Assembly (NCBI GenBank): GCA_029567145.1
Contig: JAKQLM010000492.1
Location: 1-35,069 of the forward strand
Direction of reading: 5' to 3'
From: Pseudomonadota bacterium
GTDB taxonomy: Bacteria > Pseudomonadota > Alphaproteobacteria > Rhodobacterales > Rhodobacteraceae
Length of the DNA stretch: 35,069 nt
Each line of letters opens with the position of its first letter. Position 1 is the first letter of the stretch. The position numbers and the translations under genes were made by a program. Of the stretch, positions 1 through 9,863 are shown in pieces. Under the pieces are notes generated by a model. That model was not told the origin of the DNA. It did no database searches and saw nothing but the letters and a program-made list of their open reading frames with translations.

Positions 1-141
1 GGCGTGCTGCGCGAAAGCGGCGTGCCCAGCGGGCGGCTTGCGGCCTATGGCCGGGGCGAAGATCAGCCGGTCGCGTCGAACCTGACGCCGGAAGGCCGGG
101 CGCAGAACCGCCGGGTCGAGATCATCATCCGCCCGAACTGA
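1..141 (+). CDS. OmpA-family protein, C-terminal end (5' truncated by window)
   Basis: Frame 1 reads ...GRLAAYGRGEDQPVASNLTPEGRAQNRRVEIIIRPN*, the typical OmpA/MotB peptidoglycan-binding C-terminus. Confidence 0.85.
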   Translation, partial: GVLRESGVPSGRLAAYGRGEDQPVASNLTPEGRAQNRRVEIIIRPN

Positions 142-161
142 GCCGGACGGCATCGTCAAAG

Positions 162-190
162 GGGGCCGGTTCCACACCGGCCCCTTTTCC
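162..190 (+). terminator. Rho-independent terminator after OmpA-like gene
   Basis: GGGGCCGGT-TCCAC-ACCGGCCCC followed by TTTTCC, 20 nt after the stop codon. Confidence 0.85.
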
Positions 191-224
191 ATTTGTGCCC
201 TTTTTCATTTGTGCAATTCCGGCT

Positions 225-245
225 TTGGTCATAATTTCCGACCAA
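225..245. promoter_or_regulatory. Candidate GntR/FadR-type operator
   Basis: Inverted repeat TTGGTC-N9-GACCAA just upstream of the regulator start at 261; spacing is wider than the classical FadR-type TnGTnnnACnA. Confidence 0.3.
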
Positions 246-260
246 TCAACCGGATGGATC

Positions 261-1028
261 ATGCCCTTCCTGCGCGTCACCCCTGAAAAACTGTCCCAGT
301 CTGTCGTCCGGCAGATCGAGCAATTGATCCTGCGCGGCATCCTGCGGCCCGGGGAACGCCTGCCGTCCGAGCGCGACATGGCGGAAAAGCTGGGCGTCTC
401 GCGCCCGTCCTTGCGCGACGCGATCTCGGACCTGGCCGACCGGGGGCTGCTGGCCTCGCGCGCGGGGTCGGGGGTGTTTGTCGCCGAAGTGCTGGGGTCG
501 GCGTTTTCCCCGGCATTGATCGACCTGTTCTCGACCCATGAGGAAGCGGTCTTCGACTACATCGCCTTTCGCCGCGACATGGAAGGCATGGCCGCCGAAC
601 GCGCCGCGCGGCTGGGATCGGAAACCGACCTTCGCGTGATCGACACGATCTTCCGCAAGATGGAGGCCGCGCACCAGAAGCGCGACCCGACGGATGAGGC
701 ACAGCTGGACGCCGAGTTTCACATGGCGATCATCGAGGCCAGCCACAACGTGATCATGCTGCACATGCTGCGGTCGATGTTCGACCTGTTGCGGCAGGGT
801 GTGTTCTACAATCGGCAGGTCATGTTCAAGAACCGGATGACGCGGGACCAGCTTCTGGACCAGCACCGGGCGATGAACACCGCCGTCCAGGCCCGAGATC
901 CGGTCGCCGCCCGCGCAGCCGTCGAGGCGCATCTGAGCTTTGTCGAGCAGGCCTTCGTCGACCAGACGCGCGCGGAAAAGCACGAGACGATTGCGCGGCA
1001 ACGGCTGGAGCATGAAGCCAGCCGGTAG
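261..1028 (+). CDS. FadR/PdhR-subfamily GntR transcriptional regulator
   Basis: N-terminal wHTH (LILRGILRPGERLPSERDMAEKLGVSRPSLRDAISDLADRGLL) plus FCD-type helical domain; ATG at 261 preferred over upstream start at 195. Confidence 0.88.
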   Translation: MPFLRVTPEKLSQSVVRQIEQLILRGILRPGERLPSERDMAEKLGVSRPSLRDAISDLADRGLLASRAGSGVFVAEVLGSAFSPALIDLFSTHEEAVFDYIAFRRDMEGMAAERAARLGSETDLRVIDTIFRKMEAAHQKRDPTDEAQLDAEFHMAIIEASHNVIMLHMLRSMFDLLRQGVFYNRQVMFKNRMTRDQLLDQHRAMNTAVQARDPVAARAAVEAHLSFVEQAFVDQTRAEKHETIARQRLEHEASR

Positions 1029-1075
1029 CGTGCGGGATCGGATTTCCTACGCAAGGATCCTGGGGGGCGCAAAAT

Positions 1076-1107
1076 GAAACCGGCGGCTCTTGCGAACCGC
1101 CGGTTTC
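1076..1107. terminator. Bidirectional-type hairpin between the convergent regulator and atp operon
   Basis: Perfect 11-bp inverted repeat GAAACCGGCGG-N10-CCGCCGGTTTC; minus-strand reading is followed by ATTTTG. Confidence 0.7.
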
Positions 1108-1126
1108 AGCAAATCTGGCCCATACC

Positions 1127-1684
1127 TTAGTGCAGCTTGGCTTCGACCTGGGCAATGGCCGCGTCGATCGAGGCCGAGGCCGCGTCCGCCGTCATCTGCT
1201 TGGCCAGAAGGTCGCCCGCCGCCGCGATGGCCACGGTAACCGCCTGCTCACGAACCTGCCGGATCGCGCCCGCTTCGGCCGAGGCGATCTGATCGGTCGC
1301 CGCCGCCAGACGCCGTGCGATCGAGGTCTTGAGATCGGCTTTGGCCTGCGCCGCTGCCGCCATCGCCTCGTCCCGCGCGCTGCTGACGATGCGTTCGGCC
1401 TGTTCCTGCACTTCTTTCTGGCGCCGCTCATAGGTGGCAAGGATCGACTTCGCCTCTTCCCGCAAGGCACGGGCTTCGTCGAGTTCGGACTTGATCACCG
1501 CAGCGCGGGCGTCCAGCATCCCGGTCAGCTTGGCCGGAACCTTGAGATAGACCAGCAGCGCCACGAAGGCGATGAACGCGATCAGAACGACGAAGTTCGT
1601 GTTCTGCAGCGAGAAGAACGGGCCAGTGGCTGCCAGCGCGGGCGAGGCCAGAAGGGCAAAGAGGATGGAAAGCTGTTTCATCAT
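1127..1684 (-). CDS. atpF: F0F1 ATP synthase subunit B
   Basis: N-terminal TM followed by long coiled coil with LDARAAVIKSELDEARALREEAKSILATYERRQKE; position in F0 operon. Confidence 0.93.
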   Translation of the reverse strand: MMKQLSILFALLASPALAATGPFFSLQNTNFVVLIAFIAFVALLVYLKVPAKLTGMLDARAAVIKSELDEARALREEAKSILATYERRQKEVQEQAERIVSSARDEAMAAAAQAKADLKTSIARRLAAATDQIASAEAGAIRQVREQAVTVAIAAAGDLLAKQMTADAASASIDAAIAQVEAKLH

Positions 1685-1685
1685 C

Positions 1686-2210
1686 TTACCCTTTCAACCG
1701 CGCGGTGACCGCCGCCGACACCGCTTTCGCATCGACCGAGCCGCCCAGGGCCGCAACCAGTTCTGCCGCCGTGTCGCGGGCCACTTCGGTCACCGCCTGA
1801 GCGGCCCCGTCGCGGATTTCGGCGATGGATTTCTCGGACTCGGCCGCACGGGCGGAGATTTCGGCATCGGCTTGCGCCGTGGCCGCGTCCAGGTCCTTCT
1901 GGATCTCGGCCTTGGCCGCCGCGACGATCTTGGCCGCTTCGGTGCGGGCATTGGTCAGGGCGTCCTGATAGGCCTTTTCGGCCTCGACCGCCTTGAGCTT
2001 CAGCTCTTCCGCCGCAGCAAGATCGTTGGTGATCGTGCTTTTCCGATCCGCCAGAACCGCGCCAATGCGCGGCAGGGCGATCTTCGACAGCACGAAGTAG
2101 ATCACGACCAGCGTGACCAGAAGCCAGAAGATCTGGTTTGGCCAGGTCGAGAAATCAAGCTGGGGCATGCCCACAGCCTTTCCCGCCTCACCCGTTGCTT
2201 CGGTTGCCAT
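1686..2210 (-). CDS. atpX: F0F1 ATP synthase subunit B'
   Basis: [52 protein letters not shown]; b' paralog typical of alphaproteobacteria and phototrophs. Confidence 0.92.
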   Translation of the reverse strand: MATEATGEAGKAVGMPQLDFSTWPNQIFWLLVTLVVIYFVLSKIALPRIGAVLADRKSTITNDLAAAEELKLKAVEAEKAYQDALTNARTEAAKIVAAAKAEIQKDLDAATAQADAEISARAAESEKSIAEIRDGAAQAVTEVARDTAAELVAALGGSVDAKAVSAAVTARLKG

Positions 2211-2278
2211 GTCGTCTCTCCTTAACCTTTGGAACCAGGGCCAGTCCGTGAACTGGCCCCAAAGTCAGGTTCGAAAGA

Positions 2279-2515
2279 TCAGACGGCGAACATCAGCAGG
2301 AGCGCGATCAGGAACGAGAAGATCCCGAGCGCTTCGGCGAACGCGATGCCGACGAAGAGGTTGGCCATCTGGCCCGGTGCCGCCGACGGGTTGCGCAGGG
2401 CACCCGACAGGAAGTTGCCGGCAATGTGGCCCACGCCGATGCCAGCGCCGCCCAGACCCATCGTTGCCAGACCGGCGCCGATGAACTTGCCCATTTCTGC
2501 GATATCGCCTTCCAT
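2279..2515 (-). CDS. atpE: F0F1 ATP synthase subunit C
   Basis: 78 aa, two TM helices, Gly-rich [32 protein letters not shown] and [15 protein letters not shown]. Confidence 0.96.
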   Translation of the reverse strand: MEGDIAEMGKFIGAGLATMGLGGAGIGVGHIAGNFLSGALRNPSAAPGQMANLFVGIAFAEALGIFSFLIALLLMFAV

Positions 2516-2558
2516 TTGGTAGCTCCTTTTTGGAATTGGCTGAAGGTGGTTCGTGACC

Positions 2559-3350
2559 TTAGTGGTGGGCGTCGCCCACTGCGTCGCGCAGGTACACGCA
2601 GGTCAGAATGGTGAAAACATAGGCCTGAACGGCCGCAACGAGGAGTTCGAGCCCATAGATCGCGGCGATGGCGGCAATCGGGACAACGGAAGCGACGCCC
2701 ATGGCCCCGGCGAACCCGGCAAAGACCTTGATCACGGCGTGACCGGCCATCAGGTTGCCGCCAAGACGGATGGAGTGCGACAGGGGGCGCACGAAGTACG
2801 AGATGACTTCAATCATCGCAAGGATCGGCCGCAGGACCAGCGGGGCCGAGGAGACCCAGAACATCGACAGAAAGCCGACACCCTTGCGGTAAAAGCCGAC
2901 CAGCGTGACGGTCAGGAACACCAGCAGCGCCAGGACCGCGGTGACCGCGATATGCGAGGTGGTGGTGAACGACATCGGGATCAGGCCCAGCATGTTCGAC
3001 AGGAAGACGAACATGAACAGGGTCATGATGTAGGGGAAGAACTTCAGGCCTTCGTGGCCCGCGACGTCTTCGACCATCTTGTGAATGAAGCCGTAGAACA
3101 TTTCCGCCACCGACTGCCCGCGCGACGGCACGATGGCGCGGCGGCGGGTGGACAGGACCAGAAGCGCCACCATGGCCAGCACCGCGATGCCCATCCAGAG
3201 CGTGACGTTGGTCACGTCATACCAGTGGATGTTGGTGGTGCAGTCGTTCAGCGGCGTGGCGTGGTCGTCGGTGCAGAACAGCTTTGTGACCACGAACTGA
3301 TCCATCGGGTGGATCTGAAGTCCGCCGGCTGCATGTTCTTCCGTCGCCAT
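2559..3350 (-). CDS. atpB: F0F1 ATP synthase subunit A
   Basis: [24 protein letters not shown] conserved Arg helix; operon context. Confidence 0.96.
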   Translation of the reverse strand: MATEEHAAGGLQIHPMDQFVVTKLFCTDDHATPLNDCTTNIHWYDVTNVTLWMGIAVLAMVALLVLSTRRRAIVPSRGQSVAEMFYGFIHKMVEDVAGHEGLKFFPYIMTLFMFVFLSNMLGLIPMSFTTTSHIAVTAVLALLVFLTVTLVGFYRKGVGFLSMFWVSSAPLVLRPILAMIEVISYFVRPLSHSIRLGGNLMAGHAVIKVFAGFAGAMGVASVVPIAAIAAIYGLELLVAAVQAYVFTILTCVYLRDAVGDAHH

Positions 3351-3352
3351 CG

Positions 3353-3682
3353 TCAGTTCCCTTCGCCCTTTGCGGCCGTCTCGGCCGCCTTTTGTCCCAG
3401 TTCGCGGGCCGTGCCCAGCATCGTCTTGACGCCAGCTGCAAAGCCCATGAGCGAAAAGATGATCAGGAAGATCGGCAGCGTGCCAGCCAGCACATCCAGC
3501 CCGTAACCGATGGCCATTCCCAGCAACATGCCGGTCACCAGCTCGATCACCATCCTCCAGGCCACCTCGCCCTGTGAGAAACCCTTGACCGTATTGGTCC
3601 TGGCCGGTTCCGGTTGACCCCGGACCTTCTGAAGCCGCGCTTCAAGCGCGCGCAGACGGTCGGGATCGGGTTCGGATGCCAT
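3353..3682 (-). CDS. atpI: ATP synthase protein I (AtpI)
   Basis: Small two-TM protein upstream of atp[51 protein letters not shown]-like sequence. Confidence 0.88.
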   Translation of the reverse strand: MASEPDPDRLRALEARLQKVRGQPEPARTNTVKGFSQGEVAWRMVIELVTGMLLGMAIGYGLDVLAGTLPIFLIIFSLMGFAAGVKTMLGTARELGQKAAETAAKGEGN

Positions 3683-3875
3683 GCGCCAAGCCCCATTGCA
3701 GTCGGGCGGAACCTACGGAGAGGAGGGGACAGAGTCAAGCGCGCATCTTGGCATCCAAATCCTTGTCTTTGCAGGATTTTTTCTGTCGTGTGGGTCATTC
3801 TGCCCCCCGCCGCAGCGCCAGCCATATTCAACCCCCCGGTTGACGATCCTGCGCCCGCAGGGAATAGTTGCGCGC

Positions 3876-4208
3876 ATGACCCAGGCTTTGGACCCTGTCT
3901 TTTCCGCCCTTGCCGACCCGACGCGCCGGGCGATCCTGGCCATGCTGCTGGAGGATGACATGGCCGTCACCGATGTCGCCGCCCCCTTCGCGATGAGCCT
4001 GGCCGCGATCTCGAAACACCTGGGCGTGCTGGCCGATGCGGGGCTGATCAGCCGCGAGCGGCGAGGGCGGGTGATCTGGTGCAAGCTGGAGCCGGACGCC
4101 ATGCGCGCGGCCTCCGTCTGGATGCAGGGATTCGGTCAGTTCGAGCCGCTGGACCTGGACGCCTTTGAAAGATTTCTGGACAGCGAATTGCGCGACGAGG
4201 CGAATTAA
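3876..4208 (+). CDS. ArsR-family transcriptional regulator
   Basis: FSALADPTRRAILAMLLEDDMAVTDVAAPFAMSLAAISKHLGVLADAGLISRERRGRV wHTH. Confidence 0.88.
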   Translation: MTQALDPVFSALADPTRRAILAMLLEDDMAVTDVAAPFAMSLAAISKHLGVLADAGLISRERRGRVIWCKLEPDAMRAASVWMQGFGQFEPLDLDAFERFLDSELRDEAN

Positions 4209-4372
4209 CCAAACTTTCAAGTGTTTCTGCGACCTTGCAATTGACCGCCCAGTCAACCGGAAACATTGCGTTTCCATTCTGGCACAGGCCGGTCGCACAA
4301 GAAACGAACACACGCCATAGTCCTGCCCCGCTTGCGCGTGATATACTGATCAAGACCGCAAAGGATCACCCA

Positions 4373-4549
4373 ATGAAAAAGACCATCAAGCTCTTGCAGA
4401 AGATCGGCCTTGGCAAAAGCAAGCCGGCCGAGGATGAGGCCAGCCTGTTCGACAAGCGGCTGAAAAAGGTGAACCGGGCGCGGGTGGTCAATCAGGTGGG
4501 CCTTGGCGGCCCGGTGTTCAAAAGCCGACCGTCAGAGACGGAAGTTTGA
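4373..4549 (+). CDS. Hypothetical 58-aa basic protein
   Basis: MKKTIKLLQKIGLGKSKPAEDEASLFDKRLKKVNRARVVNQVGLGGPVFKSRPSETEV; ATG preceded by AAGGATCACCCA. Confidence 0.6.
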   Translation: MKKTIKLLQKIGLGKSKPAEDEASLFDKRLKKVNRARVVNQVGLGGPVFKSRPSETEV

Positions 4550-5309
4550 GGCCGCCCATCAGGTCGCGCAGCTCTTGCCGCGCGGCCACGTTCGACAGGT
4601 TCAACTGATCCACCCCGGTATCCTTGAGGTCCAGTAGCGTCAGCCCGCGCGGAAACAGCTCGCGGAAGATGACACGTTCGGAAAACCCCGGCAGCACGCG
4701 AAAGCCGATGCGGCGCGACAGGTCCTCCAGCGCGGCACCGACCTTTTTCTTGTTGTGCATCTGCTGCGCCCCAAGCCGGTTGCGGACCACGATCCAGTCG
4801 ATCGGCTTCAGCCCTTCCTGCGCCCGCACCTGGCGTGCGCCCCAGACCATTTCCGCATAGATCGACGGGCCCTTGACGCGGCCCGTCGCCGGATCGACGC
4901 GGGCCAAGAGGTCGAAATCGACAAAGCTGTCGTTCAGCGGCGTGATCAGAGTGTCGGCCATCGTATGCGCCAGTTGGCTTAGGCGGGTGTGACTGCCGGG
5001 ACAGTCGATGACGATGAAGTCCTTCGTCGCATCCATCGCCTCGACCGCGCGGGCCAGGCGGTCATCCTGCGCAGCGGCAGGATCGGTGTCCGGCAGGTCG
5101 TGGTAGTCGGGGGTCGGCAGGTCCAGCCCGGCCTGCGCCAGATAGGCCCGGCGGTTTTCCAGATAGCGCCCGAAGGACCGCTGCCGCAAGTCCAGGTCCA
5201 GCGCGCCCACCCGCTTGCCCATCCGCGCCAGCGCGGTGGCCACATGCATGCAGGTGGTCGATTTGCCCGACCCGCCCTTTTCGTTGCCCACAACGATGAT
5301 ATGCGCCAT
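4518..5309 (-). CDS. mipZ: ParA-like division plane positioning ATPase MipZ
   Basis: AHIIVVGNEKGGSGKSTTCMHVATALARMGKRVGALDLDLRQRSFGRYLENR deviant Walker A; MipZ-type sequence. Confidence 0.92.
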   Translation of the reverse strand: MAHIIVVGNEKGGSGKSTTCMHVATALARMGKRVGALDLDLRQRSFGRYLENRRAYLAQAGLDLPTPDYHDLPDTDPAAAQDDRLARAVEAMDATKDFIVIDCPGSHTRLSQLAHTMADTLITPLNDSFVDFDLLARVDPATGRVKGPSIYAEMVWGARQVRAQEGLKPIDWIVVRNRLGAQQMHNKKKVGAALEDLSRRIGFRVLPGFSERVIFRELFPRGLTLLDLKDTGVDQLNLSNVAARQELRDLMGGLKLPSLTVGF

Positions 5310-5394
5310 GGCCCATCCCCTGTCCCGTCCCGGCCCTGTCATATGCGCAAGGGGTGCGAGGGGAAAGCGGGAAGCTGTGGAGAACGCGGAGCAC

Positions 5395-5461
5395 CGATTT
5401 CTTTGAAGAAATCGGATCGGAGCCTTCAAAGGCTCCGGACCGGACTTTTCAAAAAGTCCGG
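5395..5461. repeat. Serial-palindrome element, copy A (three adjacent hairpins)
   Basis: CGATTTCTTTGAAGAAATCG (5395-5414), CGGAGCCTTCAAAGGCTCCG (5418-5437), CCGGACTTTTCAAAAAGTCCGG (5440-5461). Confidence 0.92.
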
Positions 5462-5537
5462 CGCCGCACGACACCCGGAAATGCGAAGGGGCCCGTGTCG
5501 CCACGAGCCCCCCGAAAGTCCTGCCGTTGACAGGGGA

Positions 5538-5759
5538 TCAGAACCCCAGGCCGGCGTATTTGTTCTTGAACTTGGACACACGGCCGCCGGTGTCCATCAG
5601 CTTGGCCTGCTGGCCAGTCCAGGCCGGATGCGCCAGCGGGTCGATGTCCAGCGACATCTGGTCGCCTTCCTTGCCCCAGGTCGAGCGCGTCGTGTAGGTC
5701 GAGCCATCGGTCATCTTGATGGTGATCGTGTGATATCCGGGGTGAATCTCGGCTTTCAT
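5538..5759 (-). CDS. rpmE: 50S ribosomal protein L31
   Basis: [73 protein letters not shown]. Confidence 0.95.
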   Translation of the reverse strand: MKAEIHPGYHTITIKMTDGSTYTTRSTWGKEGDQMSLDIDPLAHPAWTGQQAKLMDTGGRVSKFKNKYAGLGF

Positions 5760-5770
5760 CGTCCCGCTCC

Positions 5771-6145
5771 TTATTCGGATTTGGCTTTGTAGGTGGCGTC
5801 TTCGGCGATACGGGCCGATTTGCCGCGACGGGCGCGCAGGTAGTACAGCTTGGCGCGACGAACCTTGCCGCGACGCACCACTTCGATGCTGTCGATGTTG
5901 GTCGAGTACAGCGGGAACACGCGTTCCACGCCTTCGCCGAACGAGATCTTGCGGACGGTGAACGAGGCGGCGATGGTCGCGCCCCCCTTGCGGCCGATGC
6001 AGACGCCTTCATAGGCCTGCACGCGCGAACGGGTGCCTTCGGTCACTTTGTAGCCGACGCGGACGGTGTCGCCGGCCTTGAAGTCGGGGATGGTCTTGCC
6101 GAGGGCGGCGATCTGCTCCGCCTCGATCTGCGCGATGAGGTTCAT
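5771..6145 (-). CDS. rplS: 50S ribosomal protein L19
   Basis: [54 protein letters not shown]...; ATG at 6145. Confidence 0.96.
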   Translation of the reverse strand: MNLIAQIEAEQIAALGKTIPDFKAGDTVRVGYKVTEGTRSRVQAYEGVCIGRKGGATIAASFTVRKISFGEGVERVFPLYSTNIDSIEVVRRGKVRRAKLYYLRARRGKSARIAEDATYKAKSE

Positions 6146-6417
6146 GCGCGGTTCCTTTCTTGCCTGCGGTGGTTTCCGCAGAGGTGATGCCGCGCCAGAG
6201 CTTCCGGTCTTCGTCCGGGTCCCCCTTGAGTGATCAAGAAGCCCGCCGCAGGTGGCGCCTGCTTTGTGTGGTCCGCGCCCCGTGCGATGACCCTGCGGAA
6301 GAAGGCAGGCAGGCAAAGGGAATCGGGTCCGATGGGCAAACTGCCCCGGACCGTGCGCGTATAGGGGGAAGGGAAGTCCCGGTCAAGGGGAGCGTCCGGC
6401 GCGCGAGACCAGACCCG

Positions 6418-7452
6418 TCACTTGCGCCGGTGCTCTTCATCCTTGCGGCGCTGTTCGGCTTCCCAAGCGGCCTTCTTGGCCTCTTCCTTCAGCCGCCAGG
6501 CCAGATCGTCTGCTTCCTTTTTCAGCCGCCAGGCCAGGTCGTCTGCATCCTTGAGGTCCTGCTCGCGCCTGCGCCTGTCGTCCTGGTCCTTGTCCTTGCG
6601 CTGCTTTTCCTCGGCGTCCTCCCGGCGCTTCTTTTCGTCCTTGTCGCGTCTTTCGCGGGCTTTCCGCTCGTCCTCCTGCCACGCCTTCGTGGCATCCTTG
6701 CCAGCCTTATCGTCGCGCTTGCGCTGCGCGGTCCAGAAGTCATCCTCGTCTGGCACCTTCTTCGCGCGGCCCTGCGGGGGGGCCCATCCATCTGACGACG
6801 GCGAGGAGGGCGAGGAGGGTCTTGAATTGCCTTCCACCACCCCGCCGAAAGCGCCAAGGCCGATGAAGCACAGCAGGATCATCACGATGGTGAAGAACGG
6901 TCGGTCGCCCATCCCGGCGGGCCACCAGTAGGTGACCATCGCCATGGCGAGAAATCCGGCGAGGACGTTCCGTGGCACCACCCAGAGTGCGCTTATGTCC
7001 CTGATCCGCGGATCAAGGATGTTGCGCAGCCCCAAGAGCAGAAAGGCGGCAAAGCCAACCAGCAAAACCAGCCGCAAAGCCCAGACCGGGGTGCCCAGCC
7101 ACCCACTGTACCAAACCCACGGATAACTGCCGAACACTTCGGACAGATACCGCGACAGGAAATGGTTGAGGAATTCGTGCAGATGCGGCACGCGTGGCGC
7201 GGTGCCGGGCACGCTGCCCATGGTCAGCCACCAGTCCAGGCCAAAGCTGCTGGTCATCGCAAGCAGAATGCCGAACGAGGTCGCCAAGCGCGGCACCAAC
7301 CAGGCGACCGGCGTTCTGCCCGAGCCACCAGCGGTCGCAATCTGGGCCACAGCCTTCCCACAGTGAACGGCATGGCGAAGCACAAGGAACAGCGCGCAGG
7401 CAAACAGCACCAGCGTCAGGATGTTCGAAACCAAATGCCCGAAGAATTCCAT
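6418..7452 (-). CDS. Hypothetical membrane protein with long charged coiled-coil C-terminus
   Basis: N-terminal TM segments, then K/E/D/R-rich tail with exact-register 11-aa repeat DDLAWRLKKEA/DDLAWRLKEEA; start MEFFGHLVSNILTLVLF. Confidence 0.65.
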   Translation of the reverse strand: MEFFGHLVSNILTLVLFACALFLVLRHAVHCGKAVAQIATAGGSGRTPVAWLVPRLATSFGILLAMTSSFGLDWWLTMGSVPGTAPRVPHLHEFLNHFLSRYLSEVFGSYPWVWYSGWLGTPVWALRLVLLVGFAAFLLLGLRNILDPRIRDISALWVVPRNVLAGFLAMAMVTYWWPAGMGDRPFFTIVMILLCFIGLGAFGGVVEGNSRPSSPSSPSSDGWAPPQGRAKKVPDEDDFWTAQRKRDDKAGKDATKAWQEDERKARERRDKDEKKRREDAEEKQRKDKDQDDRRRREQDLKDADDLAWRLKKEADDLAWRLKEEAKKAAWEAEQRRKDEEHRRK

Positions 7453-7472
7453 GCTGCCCTTTGCGACCCTGC

Positions 7473-8300
7473 CTAGACGTCCTTGGTTCCGGGCTTGGTT
7501 CCGGGGCGACGCGCCCACAGATCCGGCCGCCGCTCCTGCGTCAGCGCCTCGGCCTGGGCGCGGCGCCATTTGGCGATCTCGGCGTGGTTGCCGGATTGCA
7601 GGACGGCGGGGATCTCCTGCCCCTCCCACATCTGCGGGCGGGTGTAGTGCGGGTGTTCCAGCAGTCCGTGCGAGTGGCTTTCCTCGTCCAGGCTGGCGGC
7701 GTTGCCGATCACTCCGGGCAAAAGGCGGACCGTGGCGTCCAGTATCGCCTGGGCGGCGATCTCTCCTCCGGTCAGGACAAAGTCGCCAAGGCTGACCTCC
7801 TCGACCTGATGGTGGTCCAGGACACGCTGGTCGACGCCTTCGAAGCGGCCGCACAGAAGGGTGATCCCCTCGGCGGCTGCGAACCGGCGGGCGGTGGCCT
7901 GGGTAAAGGGTGCCCCGCGCGGGGACAGGTAGACCACTGGCCAGCGGGCACGGTCCGGGGGAGTGCCGACGCGGGCGTGGCGAAAGGCGGCGTCCACCAC
8001 ATCGGCGCGCAGGACCATGCCCGCGCCACCCCCGGCGGGCGTATCGTCGACATTGCGGTGCTTGCCTTCGCCAAAGCCGCGCAGGTCGATGGGGTCCAGC
8101 CGCCAGACGCCAAGGTCAAGCGCCTTGCCGGTCAACGACAGGCCAAGAGTGCCGGGAAAGGCGTCCGGAAACAGCGTGATCACCTTGGCGACGAAGGCCC
8201 CTTTCACCAGGCGCGGCTCTTCCATCAGGTCGCGCGGCTTTGCGCTGGCGCTGATCGACAGGCGGCCGTGGCTTTTCGCAGGGGTGTCGGGATCGGACAT
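7473..8300 (-). CDS. trmD: tRNA (guanine37-N1)-methyltransferase
   Basis: [117 protein letters not shown]. Confidence 0.97.
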   Translation of the reverse strand: MSDPDTPAKSHGRLSISASAKPRDLMEEPRLVKGAFVAKVITLFPDAFPGTLGLSLTGKALDLGVWRLDPIDLRGFGEGKHRNVDDTPAGGGAGMVLRADVVDAAFRHARVGTPPDRARWPVVYLSPRGAPFTQATARRFAAAEGITLLCGRFEGVDQRVLDHHQVEEVSLGDFVLTGGEIAAQAILDATVRLLPGVIGNAASLDEESHSHGLLEHPHYTRPQMWEGQEIPAVLQSGNHAEIAKWRRAQAEALTQERRPDLWARRPGTKPGTKDV

Positions 8301-8354
8301 GGCGCCGACTTAGCCGGAAATGCCGGTCCGGGGAAGGCCCCTGTCAGGGTGGTG

Positions 8355-9326
8355 TCAGGCGGTCCGGGCGGCGGTCTGCGGACGGATGTCGCCGCGCGGG
8401 GCCAAGTCGGCAGCTTCGGCAAGTGCCGCCTCGATCCCGCGGGCAAGGGCGCGCAGGCCATCGCGCAGATCGTCGCGCAGATGCACGGGCAGATCGGCGT
8501 TCGGGTCCGACCCCGACGCAGCCACGGCGGCCTGTCGCAGGCGGGCGGGCACCGGGAAGTCGGCGGCCCGGTTCGGGAAGGCTGCAATCAGGGCGATGGC
8601 GCGCGGCAGGTACAGGCGCAGAAGGTCGGGGCTGCCCTCGGCAAAGGAAAAGGCCGCCGACATCGCATGCGGGACCTGGCCCGAGGCGACGGTCTCGGGT
8701 TCGGACGCCCAAAGGATCAGGCCCTGCCGCAGCGCCAGATGGCTGCGCCCCGGTTGGGCCAGCGCCGCAACCAGCGCCTTCAGCCGCAGATCGGCCGAGG
8801 CGACCGACAGGGCCTTCGAGATGGCAGCAGTCACCTGCGCGTCGCTGGCTGAATCGGGCAGGTTCAACAGCGGCACAATGGCCTTGCCCGCCTCGGCCAC
8901 GACCCGCGGCGCATGGGCTGCTTCGGCGTCTTCATCCAGGAAATAACCGTGATCCGCAGCCTCGCGCGCGTCCCACAGCATGCGGCACAGCGGGATCGCC
9001 AGGAACGAGATCGACAACGGCAGGACCGGGTTCACCACCGGCAGGAACCCGGCAAGCGCGCCGATCCCGCGCCCGATGCCGATCAGCACCGCGATCAGGG
9101 CCACCTGCGACAGGATCTGCGCCAGCGCGGCCAGCCAGGCGCTGCCGGTCAGCCATTCCTGCGGCGAGGCCGGCCATTGTTCGGGCCGCAGCACCATGAG
9201 CCAGACTACGAAGATCAAGGTGAACGGGGCGACAAGGCCCCAGCCGAAATGGCACATCCCGGCAACCAGCGGGCCGATGTACAGAAGTGCCGTCGCGCCT
9301 CTCAATAGACGCATGCGGGTCAGCAT
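8355..9326 (-). CDS. Hypothetical membrane protein
   Basis: Several N-terminal hydrophobic segments, Ala-rich C-terminal region; between rimM and trmD. Confidence 0.6.
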   Translation of the reverse strand: MLTRMRLLRGATALLYIGPLVAGMCHFGWGLVAPFTLIFVVWLMVLRPEQWPASPQEWLTGSAWLAALAQILSQVALIAVLIGIGRGIGALAGFLPVVNPVLPLSISFLAIPLCRMLWDAREAADHGYFLDEDAEAAHAPRVVAEAGKAIVPLLNLPDSASDAQVTAAISKALSVASADLRLKALVAALAQPGRSHLALRQGLILWASEPETVASGQVPHAMSAAFSFAEGSPDLLRLYLPRAIALIAAFPNRAADFPVPARLRQAAVAASGSDPNADLPVHLRDDLRDGLRALARGIEAALAEAADLAPRGDIRPQTAARTA

Positions 9327-9359
9327 CCCGATCCCCCCCGTCGTCGCCCCAAGTCGTCG

Positions 9360-9863
9360 TTATTCGCTGTCTTCCGGCAAATCGACCACAATTCGACCCG
9401 CCGAAAGGTCCACATTGGGCACGATTGCCTTGGTAAAGGGCAAAAGCAGGGCCGATTTGTGACTGGCAGGCGATATTTCGATGATGTCCCCCGCACCGTG
9501 GTTGTGAACCGCGGCAACCTTGCCCAATTCCACCCCGCCCACGTCAAACGCGGCAAGGCCGATCAGGTCGGCGTGGTAGAATTCGTCATCCGGCAAGGAC
9601 GGAAGCCGGTCGCGGGTGACGAAAAGGCTGGTGCCGCGCAGCGCTTCGGCCTGATCGCGGTTCTGGACCCCCTGAACGCGCGCGCCAAGGCCGCCTGCAA
9701 CCGGACGGGTCAGCGTGATCCGGTATTCGGTCTTGCCGTCCTCGGAGGTCAGCGGGCCATAGGCGGCAATGTCGGCGGGTTCGGTGCAGAACGATTTCAA
9801 CCGCACTTCGCCGTTGACCCCAAAGGCCCCCGCAATCGCCCCGACACAGATCCGTTCGGTCAT
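9360..9863 (-). CDS. rimM: 16S rRNA processing protein RimM
   Basis: MTERICVGAIAGAFGVNGEVRLKSFCTEPADIAAYGPL; ALRGTSLFVTRDRLPSLPDDEFYHADLIGLAAF. Confidence 0.95.
   Translation of the reverse strand: MTERICVGAIAGAFGVNGEVRLKSFCTEPADIAAYGPLTSEDGKTEYRITLTRPVAGGLGARVQGVQNRDQAEALRGTSLFVTRDRLPSLPDDEFYHADLIGLAAFDVGGVELGKVAAVHNHGAGDIIEISPASHKSALLLPFTKAIVPNVDLSAGRIVVDLPEDSE

Noticed and set aside
2553-3506. 317-aa plus-strand ORF opposite atpB/atpI
   Set aside because: His/Asp/Gln-rich shadow of hydrophobic TM codons on the opposite strand.
7194-8852. 552-aa plus-strand ORF
   Set aside because: Antisense to trmD and neighbouring genes; Arg/Gly/Gln-rich low-complexity translation typical of GC-rich shadow frames.
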